Source: Streptomyces hundungensis (GTDB lineage: Bacteria > Actinomycetota > Actinomycetes > Streptomycetales > Streptomycetaceae). Taken from it: a DNA stretch of 64,000 bases. The notes below the pieces were generated by a model that worked only from the letters and a program-made list of their open reading frames with translations, did not search any database and had not been told where the DNA came from. A program made the position numbers and the translations under genes. Positions 32,809-41,435 of this stretch are shown here, one piece after another (positions within the stretch are counted from its first letter, which is position 1; every line of letters starts with the position of its first letter). The stretch is from NCBI RefSeq assembly GCF_003627815.1, contig NZ_CP032698.1, positions 2,790,001 through 2,854,000 of the forward strand, given 5' to 3'.

Positions 32809-34764
32809 TCAGTCCACCCGGAGCCACTTCGCCTCGGAGGGGGTGTTCTCGGCGTCGGTGACGAAGACCATGTACCAGCCGGGCGGGACCAGGGCGCGGT
32901 CCTTGGGGACGGTGACGGTGACCGAGTTCTTGTCCTTGGTCAGGCCGAGCTCGATGGAGCGCTGCTCGACGTCCGTGGTGTGGGTGACCGCGCTCGGCCG
33001 CATCAGGCGTGCCTTGACGACGCGTTCGGGGTGGTCGGTCCTGAAGGTCGCGCGGCCGTCGGCGGCCGCTGCTTCGGGGCCGTCGCCGAGCGCGGGGCGC
33101 TTGTCCTTGTCGCGGTAGAGGTAGGGCGGGGTGTAGATCTCCATGCGCTGCTCGAACTTGCCGGGTTTGGTGTTGTTCTTGTCGCCGAAGAGCGAGTCGG
33201 AGCCGAAGGTGGCGACCCGGCCGTCGGGCAGCAGCAGTGCCTCGGAGTGGTAGTTGCGGCCGATGGTGGGGTCCGCCGCCTCGCGGAAGGCGTTGGCCTT
33301 GGGGTCGTAGAACTGGGCGCTGAGGACGTTGGAGCCGCCCCGGCCCCGGTAGTCGGAGGAGCCGCCGGTGGTGAAGACGGAGTCGTCCGGCATGAGCACG
33401 CTGTTCAAGTAGCGGGTGCCTTGCGGGAGTTCGGGGCCGGAGGTGAAGGCGGGGTTGTTCTGGTTGAGGTCCACCACGGCGGTGCGCGGGGTGGCCTTCT
33501 TGGACTCGCCGATTCCGCCGCCGCCGAGGAGCATGAAGCGCTGGTCCTGGGCGGGTGGCAGCAGCAGCGAACTGGCCGTCTCCAGTTGGTCGCCGGCGTT
33601 CAGGCCGCCGATCTTGGTGAAGGTGTTCTTCTCGACGTCCCACAGGCCCGGCTCGCGGCCCTTGTCGGCGGGCCCGTACCCGGCGTTCGCGCCCGAGTAG
33701 AAGAGCTTGCCGCTCTTGGTGAGGAACAGGGAGGGGTAGGTCGGGAAGTAGCGGAAGGGGCCCTTGGACCACTGCTTCGACTTCGGGTCGTAGATCTCGT
33801 TGTCGCCCTGGATGATGGCGCCCACGTCGTCGAGCCCGGAGACGGCGAGCACCCGGCCGTCCTTGAGCGTGGTGAGCGTCGGGTACCAGCGGGCCTCCTT
33901 CATCGGGGCGACGGGTATGTACTTCTCGGCCTTCGGGTCGAACTCGTACGCCGCCCGGATCCCCTGGTAGTCCTGCTTGTCGAGGGTGATCTTCTCGGCG
34001 AGCCCGTACACGTTGTCGGCGTCCTTGCCGGTCAGGCCCTCGACCTCGTACTGCGCCTGGTCGGTGGCGACCGACTGGGGTCCCTCGTTGACCGCCTCGA
34101 CGAAGACCCGCGCCTCGGCGGCGGTGGTCTTGGTCTTCCACGGTTTCATCTGCCCGGACGCGTAGTACGAGATCTCGAACTCGCGCTTGGCGCGCCCCAC
34201 CGTGACGTCGAACTTCGACACGTACTCCACGCCCGAAGGGGAGCGGAACTTGGTGCCCTTCTTGAGGGTGACGGGCTTGTTGGGGTCCTCGTTCTTGACC
34301 CGCATGCCGCCGCCGGCCCGTTTCACCTCGCCGTCCAGGACCTCGTAGCGGGCCGTTCCGCCCGCCACCAGGAGCTTGCCGTCCGGGAGTTGGGCGTGGC
34401 CGCCGCAGAAGAAGTCCTCGGGGGTGGGGATCTTCTTGAACGAGTTGTCCTTCGGGTTCCACAGCACGGTGTCGAAGGTGCCCGCGTCGAAGTGGGTCTG
34501 CTTGTTGCCGGAGCCCGCGATGATGAGCACCTTGCCGGTGTGCAGCAACGCGGCGTGGATGGCGTTGGTGCGGTAGTCCTTGGGGATGTCGACGCCGTGC
34601 CAGGCACCGTACTGGCGCATGTACTCGGGCTGGGCGATCTCGTAGGCGTGGTACTGCGCGGTGGCGAAGGAGACGGCCGCGGGTGCGTTGAGCCCCGCGA
34701 GGACCACGACGGCGCCGCCGCCCAGCAGGGTCTTCTTCGTCCTTTTCGAGGGCCGGAAGGCCAT
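32809..34764 (-). CDS. glxA: GlxA-like radical copper oxidase
   Basis: 651-residue galactose-oxidase-like enzyme, anchored by an N-terminal TM helix (about 12-34) with a Kelch beta-propeller and a C-terminal DUF1929 domain outside the cell. Copper-site candidates: Cys120 (DFFCGGHAQ) and Tyr294 (ARWYPT), the usual Cys-Tyr cross-link pair; Tyr505-His506 (RNYHSEALLLPDGR); His595 (SAVTHTTD). In Streptomyces, GlxA oxidises the glycan made by CslA at hyphal tips and is needed for development. The start lies 3 bp after the cslA stop, with AGGAGGG inside the cslA end, so translation is coupled. Confidence 0.93.
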   Translation of the reverse strand: MAFRPSKRTKKTLLGGGAVVVLAGLNAPAAVSFATAQYHAYEIAQPEYMRQYGAWHGVDIPKDYRTNAIHAALLHTGKVLIIAGSGNKQTHFDAGTFDTVLWNPKDNSFKKIPTPEDFFCGGHAQLPDGKLLVAGGTARYEVLDGEVKRAGGGMRVKNEDPNKPVTLKKGTKFRSPSGVEYVSKFDVTVGRAKREFEISYYASGQMKPWKTKTTAAEARVFVEAVNEGPQSVATDQAQYEVEGLTGKDADNVYGLAEKITLDKQDYQGIRAAYEFDPKAEKYIPVAPMKEARWYPTLTTLKDGRVLAVSGLDDVGAIIQGDNEIYDPKSKQWSKGPFRYFPTYPSLFLTKSGKLFYSGANAGYGPADKGREPGLWDVEKNTFTKIGGLNAGDQLETASSLLLPPAQDQRFMLLGGGGIGESKKATPRTAVVDLNQNNPAFTSGPELPQGTRYLNSVLMPDDSVFTTGGSSDYRGRGGSNVLSAQFYDPKANAFREAADPTIGRNYHSEALLLPDGRVATFGSDSLFGDKNNTKPGKFEQRMEIYTPPYLYRDKDKRPALGDGPEAAAADGRATFRTDHPERVVKARLMRPSAVTHTTDVEQRSIELGLTKDKNSVTVTVPKDRALVPPGWYMVFVTDAENTPSEAKWLRVD

Positions 34765-34767
34765 GGC

Positions 34768-36573
34768 TCAGTTCCCTCCTGTCGGCGTGGCGATGGCGGG
34801 TTCCGCCTCACCGGTGGCCTTGGGCTGTGGTCCCGCGGCCTTCGCCGCGCCCCGGGCCGCCGTGCGGGCGCGTACCGCGGTCCAGGCCCAGATGGCGGCC
34901 GGGGCGAGCGCGATGCACAGGGCGAGCACGGCCCAGGTGCGCATCGCGGCGTGGGTGTGGCCGTAGCGCACGGAGGCGGCCAGCGAGCAGGCGAGCACGG
35001 CCGCCCAGAACAGATGGATCCGGAAGGTCCACAGCCGGTCGGGGCTGGCCTGACCGCCCTTGGGCGTGACGACGAACCGGCCGCGGGTGCGCAGCAGGGC
35101 CGAGCCGAGCGACTTGAGGTAGATGGGCGCCGAGAGCGCCGACATGCCCATCCCGGCGAGGCCGCCCGATCCCTCGGGTTCGTGGGGCGAGACGTTGTGC
35201 CGCCGGTTCCACAGGTACAGGCCGACCTGGAGGGCGGCGGCGTCGCTGTAGAGCATCAGCCAGACGGAGGCGGTGACCTCGGTGCCGGAGGCCCCGAACC
35301 AGAGGAAGAGCACACAACTCACGATCCCCAGAAGCCAGTTGACGGCCGTCATGGGGTAGTACACGAGCATCAGGGTGTACGAGAGCAGCCGGCCGGGCGG
35401 CATGGTGAAGGGCGCCTTCCAGTACTGCTTGACCAGCGTCTCGTAGGTGCCGCGCGACCAGCGCATCTGCTGGGTGAAGAAGTCGGTCCAGGAGGCCGGG
35501 CCCTCGCCGACGGCCAGCACGTCCGGGGTGTATACGGAGCGCCAGTGGTGGCCGGTCCTCGGGTTCTTGTGCCGGTGCAGTTCGAAGCCGGTGGCCATGT
35601 CCTCGGTGATCGAGTCGTACAGGCCGCCGATCTGGCGCAGGGCCGCGATCCGCACCACGTTGTTGGTGCCGACGAACATGGGGGCCCGGTAGCGGTTGCC
35701 GGCCCGCTGGATCAGCGCGTGGAAGAGGAACTGCTGGGATTCGGCGGCCTTGGTGACGGGCGAGTCGTAGTTGCCGTACACCTGCGGTCCGACGACGAAG
35801 GCGACGTCGGGGTCGCGGAAGTAACCCATCATCCGCTCCAGGAAGTTGGGGAGCGGGGCGTGGTCGGTGTCGACGGAGGCGAAGAAGTCGTAGCCGCCGC
35901 CGTGCATCGCGATCCACGCGTTGTAGTTGCCGTGCTTGGTGCGGGCCTTGTGGGCGCCCTTCTTGGTGTTCCACTCGGGGACGCCTTTGCGGGTGAAGTG
36001 GCGTACGCCCAGTTCCGCGCAGAGCGCCTTGGCCCGCTCGTCGTCGCCCTCGTCCAGGAGCCAGATGTCCAGGGGCCCGGTGTGGGTGAGCCGGACGGCC
36101 GCCTCCAGGGTGCCGCGCACCATGGATATGGGTTCCTTGCCCGGTACGTAGGTGGTGAGGAAGGCGACCCGGGTGCCCTCTTCGGGGGTGACCGGGACGG
36201 GGTCGCGGGCGACCATCGTGGCGTGGGCGACGGAGGCGACGTTGGCGACCATGAAGAGTTCGATCAGGGCGATCGAGACCAGCATCGTGATGTCGAGGTC
36301 CACCAGCCAGCGGTCGCCGCCCTCGCGCTCGACCCAGTGGGTGGGCCAGACGAGATAGACGAGCAGCAGGCCGGTGAGTATGGGGGCCAGGGTCATCAGG
36401 AGGACGGCGCGTATGCGGTGGGGTTCCTGGGAGAGCAGGCTCCGGTACTGGACCCGGTAGGGCTTGGCGCCCGGCTCCGTCAGGGGTCCGGCCAGTCGGC
36501 TGTGGGTGGCGTAGTCATAGCCCTCCGGACGCACGGTGCCCTCCAGCTGAGTCGTCGAGCAGAGTTTTTGCAC
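34768..36573 (-). CDS. cslA: CslA-like cellulose-synthase-type glycosyltransferase
   Basis: About 601-residue GT2 membrane synthase that polymerises a beta-glucan at growing tips. An N-terminal TM pair (VLLMTLAPILTGLLLVYLVW; ITMLVSIALIELFMVANVAS) precedes the cytosolic GT2 domain with DDE-like acid, SVDTDHAPLP (DxD), ITEDMATG (TED) and QQMRW (QxxRW), then several TM segments and a basic tail. The GTG at 36573 has GTGGGGAT upstream; a TTG at 36591 would add six residues. Operon with glxA. From memory, S. coelicolor carries cslA/glxA at SCO2836/2837, far from this neighbourhood. Confidence 0.92.
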   Translation of the reverse strand: MQKLCSTTQLEGTVRPEGYDYATHSRLAGPLTEPGAKPYRVQYRSLLSQEPHRIRAVLLMTLAPILTGLLLVYLVWPTHWVEREGGDRWLVDLDITMLVSIALIELFMVANVASVAHATMVARDPVPVTPEEGTRVAFLTTYVPGKEPISMVRGTLEAAVRLTHTGPLDIWLLDEGDDERAKALCAELGVRHFTRKGVPEWNTKKGAHKARTKHGNYNAWIAMHGGGYDFFASVDTDHAPLPNFLERMMGYFRDPDVAFVVGPQVYGNYDSPVTKAAESQQFLFHALIQRAGNRYRAPMFVGTNNVVRIAALRQIGGLYDSITEDMATGFELHRHKNPRTGHHWRSVYTPDVLAVGEGPASWTDFFTQQMRWSRGTYETLVKQYWKAPFTMPPGRLLSYTLMLVYYPMTAVNWLLGIVSCVLFLWFGASGTEVTASVWLMLYSDAAALQVGLYLWNRRHNVSPHEPEGSGGLAGMGMSALSAPIYLKSLGSALLRTRGRFVVTPKGGQASPDRLWTFRIHLFWAAVLACSLAASVRYGHTHAAMRTWAVLALCIALAPAAIWAWTAVRARTAARGAAKAAGPQPKATGEAEPAIATPTGGN

Positions 36574-36700
36574 AGGCTGATATCCCCACAAAAGTGGAGA
36601 AAGCCCGGCGTGTCGACTGGAGTACTCCGAGTGAGCGGTTCTACGCTGGACGGCTTTCGCGCCCGAGGCCGCTCCGCGCGCCCCCGCTCCGGACGTACGG

Positions 36701-36730
36701 GAGCCCCCGGCCGGGGCGGGCCGGGGGCTC
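36701..36730 (-). terminator. Hairpin terminator after the thiamine-binding-family gene
   Basis: GAGCCCCCGGCC (36701-36712) pairs with GGCCGGGGGCTC (36719-36730) around a 6-nt loop. It follows the minus-strand gene ending at 36789 and separates it from cslA. Confidence 0.75.
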
Positions 36731-36762
36731 TCGGGGCGCTCGATCGCCTCGGGGGCGGTCGG

Positions 36763-36814
36763 TCAGGTGGACGGGTGGCGCTCCACCGTCAGGTGGAGAG
36801 GTGGCGCTCCACCG
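36763..36814. repeat. 26-bp tandem duplication spanning a stop codon
   Basis: Two copies (36763-36788, 36789-36814), each beginning TCAGGTGGA and ending GTGGCGCTCCACCG, with two mismatches. TCA is the minus-strand stop TGA. The gene stops at the first copy it meets (VERHLST), and the second copy would read VERHPST. A small slippage-type duplication at the 3' end. Confidence 0.8.
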
Positions 36815-37082
36815 TCTCGACCTTGGACGTCAGGCCGTCCGTGACGCCGGGGCGGATGTCCGCCTTGAGGACGAGCGAGACCCGGTTGGAGCGGGCCTCG
36901 ACGGCGGCGACGGCGCGCTTGACGACGTCCATCACCTCGTCCCACTCCCCCTCGATGGAGGTGAACATGGCGTCCGTGCGGTTGGGCAGGCCGGACTCGC
37001 GCACCACGCGCACCGCGTCCGCGACGTACTCGCCCACGTCCTCGCCGACGCCGAGCGGACTGACCGAGAAGGCGACGATCAT
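36789..37082 (-). CDS. MTH1187/YkoF-family thiamine-binding protein
   Basis: 97-residue protein with the ferredoxin-like MTH1187 fold: [20 protein letters not shown], then [20 protein letters not shown] and a final strand region [15 protein letters not shown]. Relatives bind thiamine or its pyrimidine part. It overlaps the DUF3817 gene by 4 bp, so the pair is co-translated. The C-terminal VERHLST and stop sit in a 26-bp tandem duplication. Confidence 0.85.
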   Translation of the reverse strand: MIVAFSVSPLGVGEDVGEYVADAVRVVRESGLPNRTDAMFTSIEGEWDEVMDVVKRAVAAVEARSNRVSLVLKADIRPGVTDGLTSKVETVERHLST

Positions 37083-37423
37083 GCGTTGACCACGCCTTCC
37101 TTGCGGGCGCGGGTGGCGATCACCGCGTCGTCCAGCTCGCGCCGGATCTTGCGCTCGGCGTAGAAGCCGCCGAAGGGCAGCACGGCGAGCACGAAGTAGA
37201 GCGCGCCGGTCTTCACGGACCACTTGGTGCGGTTCCAGGCGTCCAGCCAGAAGAGGACGTACAGCGTGAACAGGACGCCGTGGACCATGCCCATCACCAT
37301 GACCCCGTCGAACGAGGTGGTGCGCTTGAGCACGGAGCACACCAGCAGGATCGGGAACGAGATGGCCTCGGGGAGCGAGATCAGTCGGAGTCGATGCAGG
37401 GCGGAGGCTGTTTTGAGGTCCAC
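37079..37423 (-). CDS. DUF3817 membrane protein (second copy)
   Basis: 114-residue integral membrane protein of the same family as 30610-30948: [19 protein letters not shown], then [18 protein letters not shown] and [16 protein letters not shown]. The GTG at 37423, with GAAGGTG upstream, gives the family length. Coupled to the MTH1187-like gene (ATGA). Function unknown. Confidence 0.85.
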   Translation of the reverse strand: MDLKTASALHRLRLISLPEAISFPILLVCSVLKRTTSFDGVMVMGMVHGVLFTLYVLFWLDAWNRTKWSVKTGALYFVLAVLPFGGFYAERKIRRELDDAVIATRARKEGVVNA

Positions 37424-37580
37424 GGGCGGGGCACCTTCGCTGGGAGGGAGCGGGCGGCAGTGATCGTCAGGCGTCGATCGTCGGCAGCGTCCTTTGTGAA
37501 CGCATGCACAAACGTTCCTCATTCTGACATCGCACCCTTGCCCCTGTTGGGGCGGGTCCCCGGCCCGCTACCGTCGGGCC

Positions 37581-38219
37581 GTGGCAATGTTCCGACTCCA
37601 GGGCAGCAAGGTGCTCGCCGTCTCCATGACGGGCGACGCCGTGAAAGCGAAGAACGGCTCGATGGTCGCCTATGACGGCCAGATGGCGTTCAAGAAGATG
37701 TCCGGCGGCGGTGAGGGTCTGCGCGGCATGGTGACCCGCCGCCTCACCGGCGAACAGATGACCGTGATGGAGGTGAAGGGACACGGCACCTGCTACTTCG
37801 CCGACCGCGCGAGCGAGATCAACCTCGTCAGCCTCCAGGGCGACAAGCTCTTCGTCGAGTCGAGCAATCTGCTCGCCACCGACGCCGGGCTGCGCACCGG
37901 CACCACCTTCACCGGCCTGCGCGGCGCGAGCCAGGGCAACGGCCTGTTCACCACGACGATCGAGGGCCACGGCCAGGCCGCGATCATGTCGGACGGACCG
38001 GCCGTGGTGCTCAGGGTCAGCGCCCAGTCCCCCCTGTCCGTGGACCCCGGGGCGTACATCGCGCACCAGGGCAACCTCCAGCAGCACTTCCAGTCCGGGG
38101 TGACCTTCCGCACGTTCCTCGGTGAGGGCTCGGGCGAGGCCTTCCAGATCCGGTTCGAGGGCGAGGGCCTGGTGTACGTGCAGCCGAGCGAGCGCAACAC
38201 GATCGGCGGGGACGTCTGA
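37581..38219 (+). CDS. AIM24-family protein (first of three)
   Basis: 212-residue AIM24/TIGR00266-type beta-rich protein. Repeating strands of the pattern G-x-G-T-hydrophobic are visible (VKGHGTCYFADRASEINLVS; DKLFVESSNLLATDAG; QGNGLFTTTIEGHGQAA). No signal peptide or TM segment, so cytosolic or peripherally bound. The stop overlaps the ATG of the next AIM24 gene (TGATG). Bacterial AIM24 function is not established. Confidence 0.88.
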   Translation: MAMFRLQGSKVLAVSMTGDAVKAKNGSMVAYDGQMAFKKMSGGGEGLRGMVTRRLTGEQMTVMEVKGHGTCYFADRASEINLVSLQGDKLFVESSNLLATDAGLRTGTTFTGLRGASQGNGLFTTTIEGHGQAAIMSDGPAVVLRVSAQSPLSVDPGAYIAHQGNLQQHFQSGVTFRTFLGEGSGEAFQIRFEGEGLVYVQPSERNTIGGDV

Positions 38220-38869
38220 TGCCGTTCCGCGAGATCAACTCGAAGATGGTCGAGGCGACGGTGGCGCCCGGCCAGAAGATGTTCAGCCAGCGCGGCGCGA
38301 TGCTCGCCTACAAGGGCGAGGTGTCCTTCACCCCCAACATCCAGGGCGGCCAGGGCGGCCTGATGTCGATGATCGGCCGCCGGGTGGCCAACGAGGCGAC
38401 ACCGCTGATGACGGTGGAAGGCAGCGGGACGGTGATGTTCGGCCACGGTGGCCACCACATCCAGGTCATCAACCTCCAGGGCGACACCCTGTACGTCGAG
38501 GCCGACCGGCTGCTCGCCTTCGACGGCACCCTCCAGCAGGGCACGATGTTCATGGGCTCGCAGGGCGGTGTGATGGGCATGGTGCGCGGCCAGGTGACCG
38601 GCCAGGGCCTGTTCACCACCACCCTCAAGGGCCACGGCGCGGTCGCGGTGATGGCGCACGGCGGTGTGATCGAGCTTCCGATCACACCGCAGCGCCCGGT
38701 CCACGTCGACCCCCAGGCCTACGTCGCCCACCACGGCGACGTGCGCAACAAGCTCTCGACCGCGCTCGGCTGGCGCGACATGGTGGGCCGGGGCTCCGGC
38801 GAGGCCTTCCAGCTCGAACTGTCCGGCCAGGGTTCGGTGTACGTACAGGCCTCGGAGGACAAGCTGTGA
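38219..38869 (+). CDS. AIM24-family protein (second of three)
   Basis: 216-residue AIM24 protein clearly homologous to its neighbour: KMVEATVAPGQKMFSQRGAM, MTVEGSGTVMFGHGGHHIQV, DTLYVEADRLLAFDGTLQQG, and the ending GSVYVQASEDKL mirrors GLVYVQPSERNT. It starts within the stop of the first copy and its own stop overlaps the third copy's GTG, so the three are strictly coupled and probably form a heteromer (inference). Confidence 0.88.
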   Translation: MPFREINSKMVEATVAPGQKMFSQRGAMLAYKGEVSFTPNIQGGQGGLMSMIGRRVANEATPLMTVEGSGTVMFGHGGHHIQVINLQGDTLYVEADRLLAFDGTLQQGTMFMGSQGGVMGMVRGQVTGQGLFTTTLKGHGAVAVMAHGGVIELPITPQRPVHVDPQAYVAHHGDVRNKLSTALGWRDMVGRGSGEAFQLELSGQGSVYVQASEDKL

Positions 38870-39642
38870 CCGCCCCGGTGATCTTCGATCCCCACTCGTT
38901 GCCGAGCGACGACAACGTCAACAAGTACACCTTCTGCGTGGAGCTCAAGTCGAGCCAGTGGTTCCTCCAGAAGGGCAAGATGATCGCCTACTACGGGCGG
39001 ATCGAGTTCAACGGCATCGGCCACGGCCGGCTCGACCGGCTGCTGCGCACCAGCTTCCACTCGCCGCTGCACGCGAGCGACTGGGTGGTGGCGGACGGCA
39101 GCGGCAAAATGCTCCTCGCGGACCGCGCCTTCGACGTCAACAGTTACGACCTGGACGACGGCAACCTGACGATCCGCTCCGGCAACCTCCTTGCCTATCA
39201 GCCCACGCTGGCCCTGAAGCAGTCGATCGTGCCGGGTTTCGTGACCCTGATCGGCACCGGCAAGTTCGTCGCGGCCTCCAACGGTCCGGTCGTCTTCATG
39301 GAGCCGCCGATCCGGGTGGACCCGCAGGCGCTGGTCGGCTGGGCGGACTGCCCCTCCCCCTGCCACCACTACGACCACGGCTACATGACGGGCGTACTGG
39401 GCGGAATCCGGTCACTCACCGGGCTCGGCGGCACGTCCGGCGAGGAGCACCAGTTCGAGTTCGTGGGGGCGGGCACGGTGCTGCTCCAGTCCACCGAGGT
39501 GCTCATGGCGGAGCAGGCGACCGGGCAGGTCGCCAACGAGCCCGGGGTGCCGGGCGCCGGCCAGGGCGGGCCCGGCCAGGCCGGGGCGGGACCGCGCCTT
39601 CCCGGCCAGCTGGGTGACCTCCAGCGTCGCTTCGGCCTGTGA
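38866..39642 (+). CDS. AIM24-family protein (third of three) with Gly/Pro-rich tail
   Basis: 258-residue, more diverged AIM24 member: FCVELKSSQWFLQKGKMIAY, DGSGKMLLADRAFDVNSYDL, LTIRSGNLLAYQPTLALKQS. It differs from the other two by a CPSPCHHYDHGYM insertion (possible metal site) and by a C-terminal Gly/Ala/Gln/Pro-rich tail ending LGDLQRRFGL. The GTG start overlaps the previous stop. Confidence 0.87.
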   Translation: MTAPVIFDPHSLPSDDNVNKYTFCVELKSSQWFLQKGKMIAYYGRIEFNGIGHGRLDRLLRTSFHSPLHASDWVVADGSGKMLLADRAFDVNSYDLDDGNLTIRSGNLLAYQPTLALKQSIVPGFVTLIGTGKFVAASNGPVVFMEPPIRVDPQALVGWADCPSPCHHYDHGYMTGVLGGIRSLTGLGGTSGEEHQFEFVGAGTVLLQSTEVLMAEQATGQVANEPGVPGAGQGGPGQAGAGPRLPGQLGDLQRRFGL

Positions 39643-39747
39643 GCGGTAGTCTGCGGAGTGTGACGTCGAACGTCTGAGCCCCTCGGGGTCGGCGGTACGC
39701 GCGCCATGGGCGACCGCCTGACGTGCCGGGCGTCACACTCCCGGACT

Positions 39748-39777
39748 TTGTTCAGAATTCAACTTCTTAGGTAGAAT
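39748..39777 (+). promoter_or_regulatory. Promoter for the MarR gene, near-leaderless
   Basis: TTGTTC (39748-39753) and TAGAAT (39772-39777) are separated by 18 bp in an AT-rich patch, resembling a principal-sigma promoter. The -10 box ends 6 bp before the ATG at 39784 and no Shine-Dalgarno exists, so the mRNA is probably leaderless. Confidence 0.55.
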
Positions 39778-39783
39778 CCATAT

Positions 39784-40260
39784 ATGGAGACCGAGACGGC
39801 CACGAACTGGCTGAGCGACGACGAGCAGTGCGCCTGGCGCACCTATCTGGACGTCAACAGGATGCTGACGTACCAGTTGGAGAAGGATCTACAGCCGTTC
39901 GGCCTGACCAACAACGACTACGAGATCCTGGTGAACCTCTCGGAGTCGACGGACAAGCGGATGCGGATGAGCGACCTCGCGGCCGCCACGCTCCAGTCCA
40001 AGAGCCGCCTCTCGCACCAGATCACCCGCATGGAGAACGCGGGTCTGGTCCGGCGCGAGAACTGCGAGTCGGACCGGCGCGGGCTGTACGCCGTGTTGAC
40101 CGAGCAGGGCACGGACACCATGGAGAAGGTCGCCCCGCACCATGTGGCGTCCGTCCGGCGGCACTTCATCGACCTGCTGTCGAGCGAGGCACTGGCCGAT
40201 CTGCGCGAGTCCCTCGGACCGGTCGCCGAGCATCTGCGCGGGCACCGCGGGAAGATCTGA
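39784..40260 (+). CDS. MarR-family regulator
   Basis: 158-residue winged-helix regulator. Core: YEILVNLSESTDKRMRMSDL, then recognition helix ATLQSKSRLSHQITRMENAG and wing RRENCESDRRGLYAVLTEQG with one Cys (Cys92 region). Relatives respond to phenolics or oxidants; a Cys in the wing could be a redox switch, but this is a guess. Monocistronic, with its own promoter and a bidirectional terminator. Confidence 0.9.
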   Translation: METETATNWLSDDEQCAWRTYLDVNRMLTYQLEKDLQPFGLTNNDYEILVNLSESTDKRMRMSDLAAATLQSKSRLSHQITRMENAGLVRRENCESDRRGLYAVLTEQGTDTMEKVAPHHVASVRRHFIDLLSSEALADLRESLGPVAEHLRGHRGKI

Positions 40261-40363
40261 CGGCGAAAGCCGAGCACGGCAGTGCCTCAACTCCCGGCGT
40301 TCACCTCGGTGTTGACCCCCGCCCCGGTCCTGGCCGTGCGGTGCAGGAACACCCCCCGCACGC

Positions 40364-40410
40364 CAACAGCCCCGGTATCCGCCCAACCGGCGGAGTTTCC
40401 GGGGCTGTTG
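40364..40410. terminator. Bidirectional terminator between marR and meaB
   Basis: CAACAGCCCCGG (40364-40375) pairs perfectly with CCGGGGCTGTTG (40399-40410) around a 23-nt loop. It lies between two convergent genes, with the meaB stop at 40421. Confidence 0.75.
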
Positions 40411-40420
40411 AGAGATGCGG

Positions 40421-41380
40421 TTACGCGCTCTCGGTGAGGCCGGCCACCAACTCGTCGGCGGCCGCGTACGGGTCGAGCTCGCCGTCCACGATGCGCTGGG
40501 CCAGCGCGTCCAGACGGCGGTCGCCGTGCAGGGAGCCGATGCGCTCGCGCAGCGCGGTGACCGCGATGGTCTCGACCTCGCGGGCCGCGCGGGCCCGGCG
40601 CCGCTCGGCGAGGACGCCGTGCTCGGCCATCCACGCGTGGTGCTTCTCCAGCGCCTGAAGGACCTCCTCGATGCCCTCGCCGCGCGCGGCCACCGTCTTG
40701 ACGATGGGCGGGCGCCAGTCGCCGGGGCCGCGCGATTCGCCCAGGCCCAGCATGTGGTTGAGCTCGCGGGCGGTGGCGTCCGCGCCGTCCCGGTCGGCCT
40801 TGTTGACGACGTACAGGTCACCGATTTCGAGGATGCCCGCCTTGGCCGCCTGGATGCCGTCGCCCATGCCGGGCGCGAGCAGCACCACCGAGGTGTCGGC
40901 CTGGGAGGCGATCTCGACCTCGGACTGTCCCACGCCCACCGTCTCGACCAGGATCACCTCGCAGCCCGCCGCGTCCAGGACCCGGATCGCCTGGGGCGCG
41001 GCCCAGGCGAGGCCGCCCAGGTGGCCCCGGGTCGCCATCGAGCGGATGTAGACGCCCGGGTCGGAGGCGTGATCCGACATCCGGACCCGGTCGCCGAGCA
41101 GGGCCCCGCCGGAGAAGGGCGAGGACGGGTCGACGGCGAGCACCCCGACCCGCTTCCCCGCCCTGCGGTAGGCGGAGACCAGCGCGGAGGTGGAGGTCGA
41201 CTTGCCGACACCGGGCGAGCCCGTGAGCCCCACGACGTAGGCGTTGCCCGCGAGCGGGGCCAGCGCCGCCATGACCTCGCGCAGCTGCGGGGAGGCCCCC
41301 TCGACCAGCGAGATCAGCCGGGCGACGGCCCGGGGCCGGCCTTCTCGGGCCTGGGCCACCAGTTCGGGGACATCCACCAT
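40421..41380 (-). CDS. meaB: MeaB-type G-protein chaperone of B12-dependent acyl-CoA mutases
   Basis: 319-residue P-loop GTPase that protects and reloads adenosylcobalamin on methylmalonyl-CoA or isobutyryl-CoA mutase. Walker A is GSPGVGKST, followed by AVDPSSPFSGGALLGDRVRM (switch region), VETVGVGQSEVEIASQAD (Walker B/G3) and VVNKADRDGAD (NKxD for guanine). The ATG at 41380 with GGAGCGG upstream was preferred to a start at 41407. Next to a thiolase and methylmalonyl-CoA epimerase. Confidence 0.95.
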   Translation of the reverse strand: MVDVPELVAQAREGRPRAVARLISLVEGASPQLREVMAALAPLAGNAYVVGLTGSPGVGKSTSTSALVSAYRRAGKRVGVLAVDPSSPFSGGALLGDRVRMSDHASDPGVYIRSMATRGHLGGLAWAAPQAIRVLDAAGCEVILVETVGVGQSEVEIASQADTSVVLLAPGMGDGIQAAKAGILEIGDLYVVNKADRDGADATARELNHMLGLGESRGPGDWRPPIVKTVAARGEGIEEVLQALEKHHAWMAEHGVLAERRRARAAREVETIAVTALRERIGSLHGDRRLDALAQRIVDGELDPYAAADELVAGLTESA

Positions 41381-41435
41381 TGCCGCTCCGTTCAGTCGCG
41401 TACGCACCGCAGGGATCAGGGGGGTCGTTCCGGGA

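Noticed and set aside
32980..37089. 1369-codon plus-strand frame across glxA and cslA
   Set aside because: It lies opposite two well-recognised genes, has no motif, and arises from the lack of stops in GC-rich DNA.
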